64,000 bases of DNA from Coenobita brevimanus (lineage: Eukaryota; Arthropoda; Malacostraca; Decapoda; Coenobitidae), in NCBI GenBank assembly GCA_032717465.1, contig CM064665.1, positions 22,766,588-22,830,587 on the forward strand, in the 5' to 3' direction. Positions 43,864 to 55,504 of the stretch are shown piece after piece. A program made the translations under genes and the position numbers. The first letter of the stretch is position 1. Each line of letters begins with the position of its first letter. The notes beneath the pieces were generated by a model. It was not told where the DNA came from and did no database searches. It was given only the letters and a program-made list of their open reading frames with translations.

Positions 43864-44919
43864 TGTCACGAATCAATTCGCGACATTTCCTTTTTGTGAG
43901 AAGCCACGAACTATTAGTGGAAAACTCACTGTGTATCGCTCAGTTAACCGTTTCTCTCTCCATTTCGGGGTATACTTTCCAAATCATTCGTCACTTTCAA
44001 AAGTGACCGATTTAATGCACGCCACTAAGTGCGTTACTGAGCGATACAATTGTTTCTTTATCGTTCGCCTCTGCTTGCATAAACCGTTAGCCACGCCTTC
44101 TTTTGGTGGCTTGTCGTCCTGCCTATGCATTATTTGAATTCAGTTTAGTGTTTGCTGTGACGGAGACAGGACCTGTGCAGCAGTGCGAGAGGTCAGCTAG
44201 TAACCAAACTCCACTTACAGTTTCTCCAAGCTCCCACCTTTAGTTCTCCAGCTTTGGGTGATACACCAGCATTCATTGACTAGTATTTCCTTTGTGTATT
44301 TTGTAGTCTTAAGAGTTTAGTTAAGGTGTTTTTCCTAGGCGTAAGTATTTAGCTTCTGTGTGAGTGAGCGAGTGCGTCTCATTTAATTTGATTTGAAATG
44401 TAATGTTAAATTTGTTTTTTGTAATTAATAAATTTAACAGTTCTATTTCTTGAGCTTAATGTAGAGTAAAAATCTTGTTTCATTTCTCCATAATTAAGCT
44501 TATTTTCCATATAGCTCCTAGCTTGCATAAACGTTTGCTTTCATAACTGGTACTTAGACCAGTCTTGTTGTATTAACTTAAAATCCGTTGTGCCAGGAGT
44601 TAATGCATCAGCAAGAACCTGATGTTATTATTATTAGTATTAGTTATTTATTGTCAGGGGTGATGTAACTTTCTCCAGAGGCTAACAGTACAGTAATTCA
44701 GCAATTGTGAGTAATTAGTCTCTGCTGTGTACTGTTGAGAAAGTTTATAAATTCTCGTTCTTAGAGAATCGTGCACAAGCCAGCGTAAAGTAATCGTTGC
44801 TTGATGTAGCAAGACAATCATTGTCTCTGCTCTTCAATATTATTGAATATTATTATCAATTTAAATAATATTTAACCATTTATTTTTCAAAATTACCGTG
44901 TTATAAAAACCCCGTGACA
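43864..44919 (+). repeat. 3' LTR of the second element
   Basis: 1,056 bp, same ends as the 5' LTR; divergent block at 44,144-44,282. Confidence 0.95.
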
Positions 44920-44924
44920 GTATT
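44920..44924 (+). other. Target-site duplication, right
   Basis: GTATT, identical to 38,354-38,358. Confidence 0.85.
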
Positions 44925-44983
44925 AAGATACCTTTTATTTGACCTTACCCACCCAAATGCGTTTACTTTAAAAAAAATATAGG

Positions 44984-45257
44984 GAGATGCAACAACTCTG
45001 TACCTTTTACAACAATGAATATTTCACTTCAAGTTCAACTTCCTCAAATTAATTGTCCGTTTGGGTGAAGCACAGACACATACTCATGACTGTTTGTATA
45101 GTACAGTGACAATGTAAAGCGGCATTTATGATGATTGGAATATAAGGTACAACACGATACTTCAGGTTTGAAATTGAAACCAACCAATCACGCGGCAGGA
45201 CAGCGCAGGTGCCACATTCACGAAAGTGGATCATCAGCTGGAAAAAAAACGGAGTAT
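44984..45257 (-). repeat. Right copy of the inverted repeat flanking the second LTR element
   Basis: Reverse complement of 37,779-38,022, sharing GAGATGCAAC, CTGTTTGTATAGTACAGTGA, GAAACCAACCAATCACGCGG and ATTCACGAAAGTGGATCATC. A 141-codon minus-strand frame across it has no domain and is not supported as a gene. Confidence 0.8.
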
Positions 45258-45599
45258 AGCTCTCAGTAATATACTGACAGACTGCATTAATCTGAACCTG
45301 AGTATGCAAATCTATATATCTGGAATTAATGCATAAATTTAATGACCCAGAATACATAATGAAATGTGTCATTGAAGTGCCAGACTGCAGGAAGACCCTT
45401 GCGACATGTGCAAGAAGATATTGATTGCCTAATGACCCTCTCATGGTCGGTAAAACTCTAGTAGTCAAGTCCAACTATGGCTAGACGATAATATTCTGGT
45501 AAGAGGATGTCAGAGGAGCTTGTAACCATTAACTAAAATGCTTAGCTACGGGACTGGGTGAGTGTCTGTTTTGTTGGAGATACTCTTCAAGGCAGATTG
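45258..45599. other. No gene recognised
   Basis: Short spacer between the inverted repeat copy and the foldback element. Nothing identified. Confidence 0.5.
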
Positions 45600-45930
45600 T
45601 ACTGGGTAAATAAAATACCAGTAATTTAAAAATGAGGACCAGGGATCGCTAAAAAAAAAAGTAAACAAACAAGGAAGGATCACTGGAGAGCATGCAAAAC
45701 CAGCAAGGATTCAAGTAACGTTGACAATGTAAACCCACAAATCCCTTCTGACTCTGGTATTAACTGTCTGTAAGGAGCCAAAATAGGGATTTGTGGGTAT
45801 ACATAATCAACATTACTTGAATCCTTGCTGGTTTTGCATGTTCTCCAGCAATCCCTCCTTTTTTTTTTTTTTTTTTTTTTAGCGATCCCTATTCCCCATT
45901 TTTAAATTACTAATTTAGTTTTACCTAGTT
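45600..45930. mobile_element. Foldback/MITE-like element with ~130-bp arms
   Basis: GTAATTTAAAAATGAGGACC, AGGGATCGCTAAAAAA, GAGAGCATGCAAAACCAGCA, AGGATTCAAGTAACGTTGA and ACCCACAAATCCCT on the left reappear in reverse complement on the right up to about 45,920, around a loop of roughly 25-45 bp centred near 45,765. The arm A-tract is longer on the right (T23). No coding capacity and no transposase. The outermost 25 bp also match imperfectly. Confidence 0.85.
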
Positions 45931-46310
45931 TTCTTACATTTTTATTATCCATTTATGACTTAATAAAAATGGTTGCGTTTCAATTACCATTAAAGCTTTT
46001 ATGTTATGACACTAAACACTTCGCATTTTCTACTAATACTCATTGCTGTGATGTTGTTGCTTTGCACACGCTGATCGTTGGTTGTTATTTTAAATTCTGG
46101 TCTTCATTTTGTTTACTATAGTTTTGAGACCTCTCACAATGGACATTGAATGTTTCAGTCTCAATATTTTGCAAACTGATTAAACAAAGATAATTTTTAA
46201 GAAGTTGCAGTGAGTAAAATCTGAAACGCTATGTATTCAAACTTATTACAAGACAGAATCGAAATGTGCTGTTGTGTGCTTTGCACGACTATTTTGCATA
46301 ATAGTCGGTA

Positions 46311-46312
<2 letters not shown>
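45931..46312. other. No gene recognised
   Basis: AT-rich spacer. Confidence 0.5.

Positions 46313-46369
<57 letters not shown>
46313..46369. repeat. (TG)n microsatellite
   Basis: About 28 TG units. Confidence 0.97.
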
Positions 46370-46371
<2 letters not shown>

Positions 46372-47132
46372 CTGAAAATGCAACATTAATACATTAGTTA
46401 CAGTAATAATTGATGTAGGGCGCAATTCTCGCCTCCCCCATGCCCTCTTCGTCCCCTTCCTCTGCCTCTTCCTCATCCCCCTCCTCCAACTCTTCCTCTC
46501 CCCCCTCCCCTGCTCCTCCCTGCAGTTGACTCGTGAGATGGTTCCTGTCGCGATGAATTCCAATAACGTCGATAAACTGATTCAAGTCTGGTGTTAGTTC
46601 ACTTTAAGAAATGGTCACGATATCACAACGGGGTCACTTCCAATTAGAGCACAAAGCACAAACCCTCACTTTTTAGGTCTCACGTGATGTCTACACACAA
46701 GCCTGCTGGGACTTCAGGGATTAACTAAAAAAGTTAAGTAATTCCTCGAGTTAAAACTTACTGGTAATGTAACTAAAAAATTGCACCGGTGCATGTTTAT
46801 TAAGGAAAGACCCTTTCCCACAGTGACGCTTCATTGCTTGCCTAAGTAACCCACTAGCTAGAGTTTTCCACTTAGTAATAACGTAGTACAGTATAAAATT
46901 TAATACAGTCACGCGGCTAGTGATGCACTATTGATACTTGACGGCAATCCCATACTTGAATGGCTTCTCAAGTGCTTGCAATGGCATAGAGGAATCTCTA
47001 TGTATCCAGAAGGTGGATGATCATCTTTCAATTAGGGGTTCTAAAATAGGTCATGGGCAAGCACAATGACCCTATCCCGAAATACCGAATAGGTTTTCTT
47101 GTAGACCTCTGAAACAATAATATGAATAATAA
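46370..47132. other. No gene recognised
   Basis: Includes a CT-rich patch (46,430-46,525) of CCTCTTC/CTCCTCC words. Nothing coding. Confidence 0.5.
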
Positions 47133-48361
47133 TAGTAATCCCCGTACTATCTGGATGCCCACTTTCCGGACACCCCAAATACCGGACATTGTGGGCCTCG
47201 ACCTTCAGAACCCAAAAATGGCCAAAAAAGAAAAAAATTCCCCCCAAATCCGAATTTTTTCCCACCCATAATTTGAAATTGCCGCACGGCGACGAACAGC
47301 TGTTTACACCACGGTCCCTTCACCCTTCCTTCCTCCCCCCTCCCCCCTCCCCTGTCAGGGTTGCATTTGGTATTTTACATTACCAAATGTGGGCCAATTT
47401 GGTAATGAAAAATTCGTTTGGTAATGAATCAGAATAATGCATTACCAAAGGGATTTTTCACATGTATGAGGATAAACAGGATGGAGATGGTGGATTGTTT
47501 GCTCTCTCTGATTAATCTGCTAGCCTACACAGCGTGAAAATAATCAACGTGTTGTTAATTATAAGGAGAGTGATTACACATATTTCCACTTGTATATATA
47601 ATTAGTGAAGAATAAATGCTAGACTCACGAAAAGTTAAATTTGGTAATGAAAATTGAGGAGTTTGGTAATGTGGCTGTTGTGATCTGGCAACTCTGTTTC
47701 CCCGTCACCAACAGTTACTGCTTAACTTCGATCGCGAGTAGATGCTTTTCGCAATGGAAGCCACACCTGCTCGTTTTTTGTGAATAAACAGTGAATAAAC
47801 TGCAATACCTCACCACTAGACCACACAGGAATTTACAGTGTTGTGCAGTGCTAAGAAATTAGAAATTAAAGTGCAAAGGATTAACTGTGGAGTGCAAATT
47901 GGCTGTTGAAACTAGCGGTTGAAACTGGCGTGGTGCAGTTAAGAACAATGTGCAGTGTTAAACAATTATAAATCACAGTGCAAAGAATTAAGTGCAGCAC
48001 AACATTGGATTACTGTACATGCTTCAAGAGCATTTTAACCACTGCTAAAGCCTTAGAGAAGGCGGCCACAGAAGTGCTGTAAGTACCCTGGCTGAGGTAC
48101 AGTCACTTGTAATTCCTCATTTTTTGGTTCCTTTTCATTTATTTCATGTTTTATGTCCATTATTGGTGTGAATAGGGCCTTAAATAGGTTTAGATAGGTG
48201 CTATGCATGTCCAGAAGGGAGTTATTTAGGTGGCTTTCAAAGTTAGGCTGGGTTAGGGTCCTTACGTATAAGTCCAGGAGGCTGGGGCCCAATATCTGGA
48301 CGAGACCACTTTTGCGGACATGCCTTTGGCTCTATTACGTCGGATAGTAGAGGGATTACTG
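47133..48361. mobile_element. Tigger/pogo-like non-autonomous DNA transposon
   Basis: The left end reads AGTAATCCCCGTACTATCTG and the right end, in reverse complement, AGTAATCCCTCTACTATCCG, preceded by C and followed by TA outside. Further in, both sides carry a TCCGGAC/GTCCGC motif (47,174 and 48,317). The CAGTAATCCCTC..TATCCG pattern is that of Tigger/pogo terminal repeats. Length 1.2 kb with no DDE or CENP-B-like domain. The exact left boundary and TA duplication are unclear because the first base differs. Confidence 0.6.
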
Positions 48362-48559
48362 TAATATGAACAAAATGGAAAATTTCGTATGTACCAAACT
48401 TTCTTATAACACTGCTTTTCCACATTATCAGTGCTGGCTGACCTAAACTATTGAAAAGGAACTCTTTGGATGTTGTTCCAAGAATAAGTTTGCATTCTAA
48501 AATGGTTTTCAGATGACTGGTCTCTTAGGGTTTTCATGATATTCCTGGGCGATCCCTAT

Positions 48560-50670
48560 CATGAACCACTACCTTGGTTCATGACAAAAGGTGGAGCTGA
48601 GAATTGAGGGTAGAACTTGAGACACCATAGTCTCAGGCCGCTCCACCATACTTCACTGTGGCTCCTATCTCTCTTTATTTCTGTAATAAAGTGAAGAAAG
48701 ACAAGAGATAATGAGATGGAGAACGGAAGAGAGAAGTGAGAAAAAAAAAACAGAGGAGATGAAACTAATCAGGAGAGAGAGAAAGGATAAGAAAAGAGCG
48801 AGAAAAGATGAAAACAAGAGAGGGAAAGAAGAAAAAGGAAAAAGGAGAGGAAAAGGAATAAAGAAAAGAACAAAAGGATTAAAAGAAAGAAACAAAGGCT
48901 GAAAGAAGGAAATATAAGCCACAATATACGAAATAAAATGACAAATACAAAACAAAAGAATGAATACGAAATACAACGGGGAATACGAAATAATGGAAAG
49001 AATATGAAATAAAAGAAGGAACGGCATACCTTTTTATTTTTATTTTATTTTATTTTTTTTATATGTGTTCGACTCTGGGCATAGGCTTCACAGCCTGCTA
49101 TCAAGGCCCAACAGTCCTCCTACATACCATACACCTCTTCATGTCACCACTTCGGCGCTAACACCCACCGTCCATATTGAATACATGCTAGGGCTGTCTC
49201 ATACAGGACTGGTGTGTTGGTATTAGTGGGGGTATTTTTACGACATGTCGGCGGGTCTTCTGGTAGATCAGTAAAGCCTGATTTAATGAAATTCAAATCC
49301 TTAATCTGTTCCCTGCCCCAGCGGGGATTTGAACCTGGGTCCATTAGAACGGCATAAGCTCAGTACAAAGCACCAGGCCGCTCCACCTTACCTCATGTCG
49401 CTTCCTGCCTCTCTTGTACCTTGTGAAGCTGGAAACAATAGACATTTGGTATGGAAGAGAGGACAATGGAAGAAAATTACTTGGGAGAAGAAAAGAAGTG
49501 GCTAGTTTTGATGAGAATGTTGATAACTATGTTTTGTCGTGGTAAGGTCAAGAAAACGAAAGAAGAAGCAAAAAAAAGCCGATAGAAGAAAATGAGAATA
49601 GATGAAGAAATAGAATTATAAGAAATGGTGAAAAATTAAATGGAAAAAAGAAAAGAGAAAAAAAATTAATGAATGAATGAAAAAAGTAAGACAAGAAAAA
49701 AAGACGAGGTAATGAAAAGAACATACAATAAAAAAGGATGTATGTGATTCCCGTGGTTGGATTTGAACTCAGTACTCCTGTAGTCCGAGGCAACTCCACC
49801 TTACTTCACCTCGCCTCCTTCTTCTCTTGTGGCTTATCATGCTGTAATATAGTGTGTAGATCTGTGTAGCTGATAATGGTGGTGGTAGTGATGATGATGA
49901 TGATATTGATGAGGATGGTTGTGGTGATATACAATACGTTATCATCAAGGAAAATAAACTACTTCATCTCCTCTCTTACCCAATTGGTATCTTGTGATGC
50001 TGTAAAATAAGAAAAAAAAATGGAGAAAAGGAAATGAAAAAATGAGAAACAAAGAAAATAAGACTTGAAGAAATACAAGTGTAAACATGAATGACAGAAC
50101 TGCTAAAGAAAATTGTGGAGAATGTTAGACAGGGAAAAAAAATGAGAGAAAAATGAATAAAAATATTTTATGGAATAAGAATGTCAAAACATGAAGGAAA
50201 AACATTATACAATGAGAGGAGAAGCGGGGAGAGAGAGAGAGAGAGAGAGAGAAGGGGCCACCGTACAAGGAGGGATCGATCTTGAGATACTTTTGATGGA
50301 TTCTCGGGCCGCTCCTCCTTACTTCACCTCAGCTCCCACTCTCTTTTGTTTCATTGCTGTTATATATTGAAGAAAGGAAGGAGTGAAAGAAAAGAGGGAA
50401 ATAAAGGTTGAAAAACAGAAAAAAAGAAAAAGGAGAAACGAAGGAAGAACGAAAGACAGAAATAATGGTAAAAAAGAAACGCGAGAAAGAAAAAGAAGGA
50501 AAGGTACAAGAAAAGAAGGAAATAAAGACAGGCTAAATAAGAAAAAGGTAGGAAAAGAAGGAAAACCATGTAATGAAAATATAAACAATAAACAAAGATA
50601 TAGAAGGAATGATAGAGATATACTGTAAATAGAAGGATTTAGAATTAAACGAGAAACAAGAAGAAAATCG

Positions 50671-50754
<84 letters not shown>

Positions 50755-50954
50755 GAATATGAAGAGGAAGAAGAGAAGAATAAAACAAAATGTGAGATAA
50801 AAGTGAAAGAAAATAAGAAAAGGCGAAACAAATGAAAACGAAGTATAAACAGTAAAGGTGTTAACTTGGTACACCTGTAGAGGAGTCCCAGGCCGATACA
50901 CCTTTCTCTCTTCTCTCCTCTACTGTACTGTAGATCTTGATGCTGATATATAGT

Positions 50955-51023
<69 letters not shown>

Positions 51024-52870
51024 ATAAAAGATTAAGGAATACTGAGAAATGGATTAAAAAAACGATGAATGACAGCAGGAAAAACTGAAAGAAAGAATAG
51101 GGGTTAAAGCAAAGATAAGGAGAGAGATAAAGAATATAAAAAGACAAGGAAAAGGTAAGAAGAAAAGGAAAGAAAGAGGTAAGAGAAGAAAGACAGGGAA
51201 GAAGAGCAGAGGAAATTCTTAGGTTTGACCTCAATACACCTGTAGCATAGTCCCAGGCCGCTCCACCTTACTGCATCTCGCCTCCTACCTGTCTCGTAGC
51301 TGGTGATGCTGTAATATTCAAATAGGCGTTTAAATCTATGTAGGTGGAGAGAGTGCTGGTAGCGATGATGATGATGACCGATGATGATGGTAGTTGTGAT
51401 GATGGTGAGGGTGATGAAGCTTGGTTTGATAAGAATACAGTAGAGATGACCATGGATAATACTGGTGATGGTGATGGTGATGGTGGTGGTGGTGGTGGTG
51501 GTGGTGGTGATGGATGTGGTGGTGTACAGTAGTCTACTGTTAATGAAGAAGCCCTGCTTCATCTCCCTTCTGTTTCTCTTGTACTCTGTGATGTTATATA
51601 ATGAAGAAAGAATAAAATAAAATGAAAAGAAAAAAAGCGAAAAAAGTAGAAAACGAAACAGTACAAATCGGTAGAAAATTGAAAACACAAGATTAAACAT
51701 CCATAAAAACTAAAAGAAACTCACAAAGGATGAAATATAGCTAGGCAAAAGAAAAAGGAAAAGGGATATGAAGAAGACAAGGGAAAGGATTAAACATGAT
51801 TAACAGACAAGAAAACAAAAGGGAAAGCACAAAAGAAGAACACTGAACAAAACAAGGATATACAAAGAGAAAAAGGGAATGGCAAACTAAAAAGGAGCTA
51901 ATACTCTGGTCGGGTGGAACTCGAGATACATTTGTTAGAATCTCGGGCCGCTCCTCCTTACTTCACCTTGGCTCCTATTTCTCTTGTTGCTTTAATGCTG
52001 TAAAGTAGTGAAAGAAGAAAGAAAAGAAGAAAGAGAAACATGTGAAACAGAATTAAAAATGAATGGAGAAAAAAAGAAGGGACGAAAATGAATCGAAGAA
52101 GGTGGAGCAAAATGGAAATTGAGGAAAAAAAAAGTGTGAAAAGTGAAAAGAATAAAACAATATGTGAAAAAAATAGTAAGAAAAGATGGAAAAGGGGGAG
52201 GGAAGAAAATGAATGAGCTGTAAATGGTAAAAGTGTTAACTGTACACCTGTAGCATAGTCCCAGGCTGTTCTACGTTACTTCATCTACCCTTCTACCTCT
52301 CTTGTAGCTTGTGTTGCTGAACTGAAATGTAGTTGTGGGTTTGATCTCATGCAGCAAATGGTAGTGGCAGTGATGGTGGTGAATGTTGTGTGATTTTGAT
52401 GGTGGTGGTGATGTAAGTTAGTCTGGATAAAATTAAAGGTATTTGTTTAAAATTGATGATAATGATGATGATGAACGTAAAGGTGGTAATGATGGTGATG
52501 GTGGTGAAGGTGGTAATGATGATCATGGTGGTGAAGGTGGTAATGATGGTGATGGTGGTGAAGGTGGTAATGATGGTGATGGTGGTGAAGGTGGTAATGA
52601 TGGTGATGGTGGTGAAGGTGGTAATGATGGTAACAATGGTGCAGATTACTACAGAAAATGTTAACCTTACTTCACGTCTTGTAATATTGAATGCCTTAAT
52701 ACACGTATAAAATAGAAAGAAAAAAAGAGAGAAGAAAAGTGGCAAAAGAAACAAACTGGGAAAGAAAGAAATAGTAAAAAAGAAATCGATGAGTAAGAAA
52801 CACGAAAAAAAAAAACTATAACGAATGCAGGACAGTGGCGGGAATGAAAAAAAGTTGATATAATTACAGA
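48560..52870 (-). repeat. Higher-order tandem array of tRNA-like/SINE-like modules and purine-rich spacers
   Basis: A block of about 90-110 bp recurs at about 48,630, 49,360, 49,765, 50,290, 50,870, 51,240, 51,930 and 52,240. On the plus strand it reads GGCCGCTCCACCTTACTTCA then CCTCGCCTCCTACCTCTCTT then TTGTGATGCTGTAATAT. Each is followed by 200-350 bp of GAAA/AGAA-rich DNA or a GATGATGGTGG tract. Two flavours, ATTCTCGGGCCGCTCCTCC (50,300; 51,940) and CACCTGTAGCATAGTCCCAG (51,240; 52,250; a variant at 50,880), alternate, giving a super-period of about 1.4-1.6 kb. Several blocks carry a reverse B-box such as GGATTTGAACC. No real genes; the long frames come from GAAA, GATG and AT runs. Internal (AT)n at 50,676-50,748 and (AG)n at 50,958-51,015. 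Confidence 0.75.
49030..49395 (-). mobile_element. tRNA-derived SINE
   Basis: On the minus strand: head TAAGGTGGAGCGGCCTGGTG, then a perfect B-box GGTTCAAATCC (plus-strand 49,324-49,334) within CCCAGG..CCCCGC, then a body of about 250 bp with CTACCAGAAGACCCGCCGAC and CACACCAGTCCTGTATGAGA, ending in an AAAATAAAATAAAATAAAA tail near 49,030. Polymerase III box, body and A-rich tail in the right order support a SINE. It is the best preserved of the tRNA-like blocks in the surrounding array. Confidence 0.65.
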
Positions 52871-52874
52871 CGTT

Positions 52875-54810
52875 TTTTTTTTATTCCCTTCAGACCCGGG
52901 TCTCTTCATTCTTTTCAGACCCGGGTCATTATTTTTTCGGACCCGGGTCTCTATTTTTGTTTTTCAGACCAGGGTCTATTTATTCTTTTTTCAGACCCGG
53001 GTCTCTTTATTCCTTTCAGACCCGGGTCTCTTCATTTTCTCGGACTCGGGTCTCTCTATTCTTTTCAAACCCGGATCTCTATTGTTTTCAGACTCGGGTC
53101 TCTATTGTTTTCAGACTCGGGTCTCTATTGTTTTCAGACTCGGGTCTCTATTGTTTTCAGACTCGGGTCTCTATTGTTTTCAGACTCGGGTCTCTATTGT
53201 TTTCAGACTCGGGTCTCTATTGTTTTCAGATCCAGGTGTCTTTATTGTTTTCAGACCCGGGTCTCTATTGTTTTCAGACCCGGGTCTCTATTGTTTTCAG
53301 ATCCGGGTCTCTATTGTTTTCGAATCCGGGTGTCTTTATTGTTTTCAGACTCGGGTCTCTTTATTGTTTTTAGACCCGGGTCTCTTGTTTTCAGACCCGG
53401 GTCTCTTTATTCCTTTCAGACCCGGGTCCCTTCTTTTTTCAGACTAGGGTCTCTTCTTTTTTCTGGACCCGGGTCTCTTTACTGTTTTCAGACCCGAATC
53501 TCTTTATTCCTTTCAGACCCGGGTCTCTTCTTTTCTCAGACCCAGGTCTCTTCTTTTTTCAGGCCCGGGTCTCCTCTGTTTTTCAGAAACGGGTCTCTTT
53601 TTTGACCCGGGTCTTCTTTTTCTCAGACCCAGGTCCCTTTTTTTTTCGGACCCGGGTCTCTTTATTCTTTTCAGACCCGGGTCTCCTCGTTTTTTTCGGA
53701 CCCGGATCTCTTCCTGTTTTTCGGACCCGTGTCTCTTCCTGTTTTTAGGACCCGGATCTCTTCCTTTATTTCCCTGACTGGGATCTCTTCCTTTTTAATT
53801 CAGACCTGGGTCTCTTCGTTTTTCCGGACCCGGGTCTCTTCTCTTTTTTTCCGGACCCGGGTCTCTTCTCTTTTTTCCGGACCCGGGTCTCTTCTTGATT
53901 TTTGAGATCCGGGTCTCTTCATTTTTTTATACCCGGATCTCTTCATTTTATCATACCCAAGTCTCTTCATTTTTTCTTATACCCGGGTCTCGTCTTGTTT
54001 TTTTGAGACCCGGGTCTCTTCTATTTTTCTGACCCGGGTCTCTTTTTTTTCAGACCCGGGTCTCGTCTTTTTTCAGATCTCTTTTTTTTCTTGGACGCGG
54101 GTCTCTTTATTCCTTTCAGACCCGGGTCTCCTCGTTTTTTTCGGACCCGTATCTCTTTTTTTTTTTCCGGATCAGGATCTCTTCCTTTTTTACCAGATCG
54201 GGATTTCTTCCTTTATTTCCGGACCCGGGTCTCTTATTTTTCGAACCCGGGTCTCTTATTTTCCGGACTCAGATCTCTTTTTTTCCAAACCCGGGTCTCT
54301 GTTTTCCAGACCCGGGTCTCTTTTTTTCGGACCCGGGTCTCTTCCTGTTTTTTGAGACCCAGGTTTCCTCTTGTTTTTTGAGACCCTGGTCTCCTCTTGT
54401 TTTTTGAGATCCGGGTCTCTCCATTATTATCATACCCGGGTCTCTTCTTTTTTGAGACCCGTGTCTCTTGTTTTTTGAAACCGGGGTCTCTTTTTTTCAG
54501 ACCCAGGTTTCTTCTTTTTATCAGACCTGGGTCTCTTGTTTTTTCAGATCCGGTTCTCTTCATTTCTTTTTCAGACTCCGTCTCTTTTTTTTTTTTTTTT
54601 TTTTTTTTTCAGACCCCGGTCTCTTCTTTTTTTGTAGACCCGGGACTCTACTTCTTTTCAGACCCGGGTCTCCTTATTCTTTTCAGACTCGGGTCTCTTC
54701 CCTTTTTCAGACCCGTGGCTCTTCTTTTTATTTATTTTTTTTCACATCCGAGGATCTTTTTTTCAGACCCTGGGCTTTTCGTTTTTTCAGACCCTGCAGT
54801 GCCTTTTTCC
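52875..54810 (+). repeat. Minisatellite with the palindromic core AGACCCGGGTCT
   Basis: About 70 units of 23-35 bp, each TTTTCAGACCCGGGTCTCTT or a close variant, fill 1.9 kb. The 14-base GAGACCCGGGTCTC is its own reverse complement in many units. Between 53,085 and 53,235 units are 23 bp and uniform (ACTCGGGTCTCTATTGTTTT); outside they vary in length and in T content. Overlapping frames up to 268 codons (FRPGSLYSFQTRVS-like repeats) follow from the unit and are not genes. Confidence 0.95.
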
Positions 54811-54934
54811 CGGGATCGTTTCCCTCATCCTCCCTCCCCCTGATCTCCCCCACACGCCCTAACTCTTCCCCAGCTACTCGGGCTACTCCGCCGCCTGTTG
54901 CTCTCACTCCAGTCCGAGCTGGAGTTGTGGGGAT

Positions 54935-55115
54935 GCTTGAGGATGGTGTTGAAGGCGCTGAAGGAGTTGAGAGGGGCGTTGAGGGTGGAGTTGAGGGTGG
55001 CGTTGAAGGAGTTGAGAGGGGCGTTGAGGGTGGCGTTGAAGGACTTGAGAGGGGCATTGAGGGTGGCGTTGAAGTTGGTATTGGTGGAGTTGAGAGGGGC
55101 GTTGAGGGTCAGGTC
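54935..55115 (+). repeat. Minisatellite (GTTGAGGGTGGCGTTGAAGGA)
   Basis: Nested 15- and 30-bp units of GTTGAGAGGGGC and GTTGAGGGTGGC, about a dozen in all. Confidence 0.9.
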
Positions 55116-55504
55116 AGTGTAGGTCGGATCGGCGTAGGTTGGCTCTTTGACAGTCAGGTAGGCATAGGTCAAGGCCTGGAATGTCAAATTTTTTGTGCAG
55201 TCGTCGCGATGATTCTAAGCGTTGTCATTCTAAGCACTTCTGCATTTTTTTCTCTTAATATTCCAAGGCTTTAATATTACGTGTCGCAACATACGTGTGG
55301 GGCGTCACTGTGATGAATTTGGGATGTAATCAATGAGTTGCCTTCGTGTCGTGTTGTCAGTTGGAACTGCCTGTGGACCTGCCCTTATTACATATGTCGA
55401 ACATCTAGCTTGTAAAAAAAGACATTGAAAAAGAAATAATAAAATAAGTGATTAGATACTTGATAAATATCAATATTGTAAAAATCCAACACCTCTTGGC
55501 CTCC

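Larger units (their letters stand above)
38359..44919 (+). mobile_element. Second Gmr1-like LTR retrotransposon, deletion derivative
   Basis: LTRs of 1,050 and 1,056 bp (TGTCACGAATC...CCCCGTGACA) are flanked by a perfect 5-bp duplication GTATT. Inside are a TGGCGACC primer site, a gag-protease-integrase-zinc-domain frame, the last residues of RNase H, and then 1.16 kb of tandem repeat in place of the missing polymerase. Because the integrase zinc domain follows protease directly, and the RNase H tail follows it after the deletion, the intact ancestor had the same integrase-first order as the element at 12.5-18.8 kb. Non-autonomous in its present state. Confidence 0.9.

Noticed and set aside
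51104..51700. 198-codon minus-strand frame
   Set aside because: Crosses GATGATGG and GAAA runs of the tandem array; low complexity (Thr/Ile/His runs) with no conserved motif.
54468..55274. Open frame of 268 codons
   Set aside because: It is made by the 23-35 bp minisatellite (repeated Pro-Gly-Ser/Phe) running into a second minisatellite; other frames are equally open and no domain is present.
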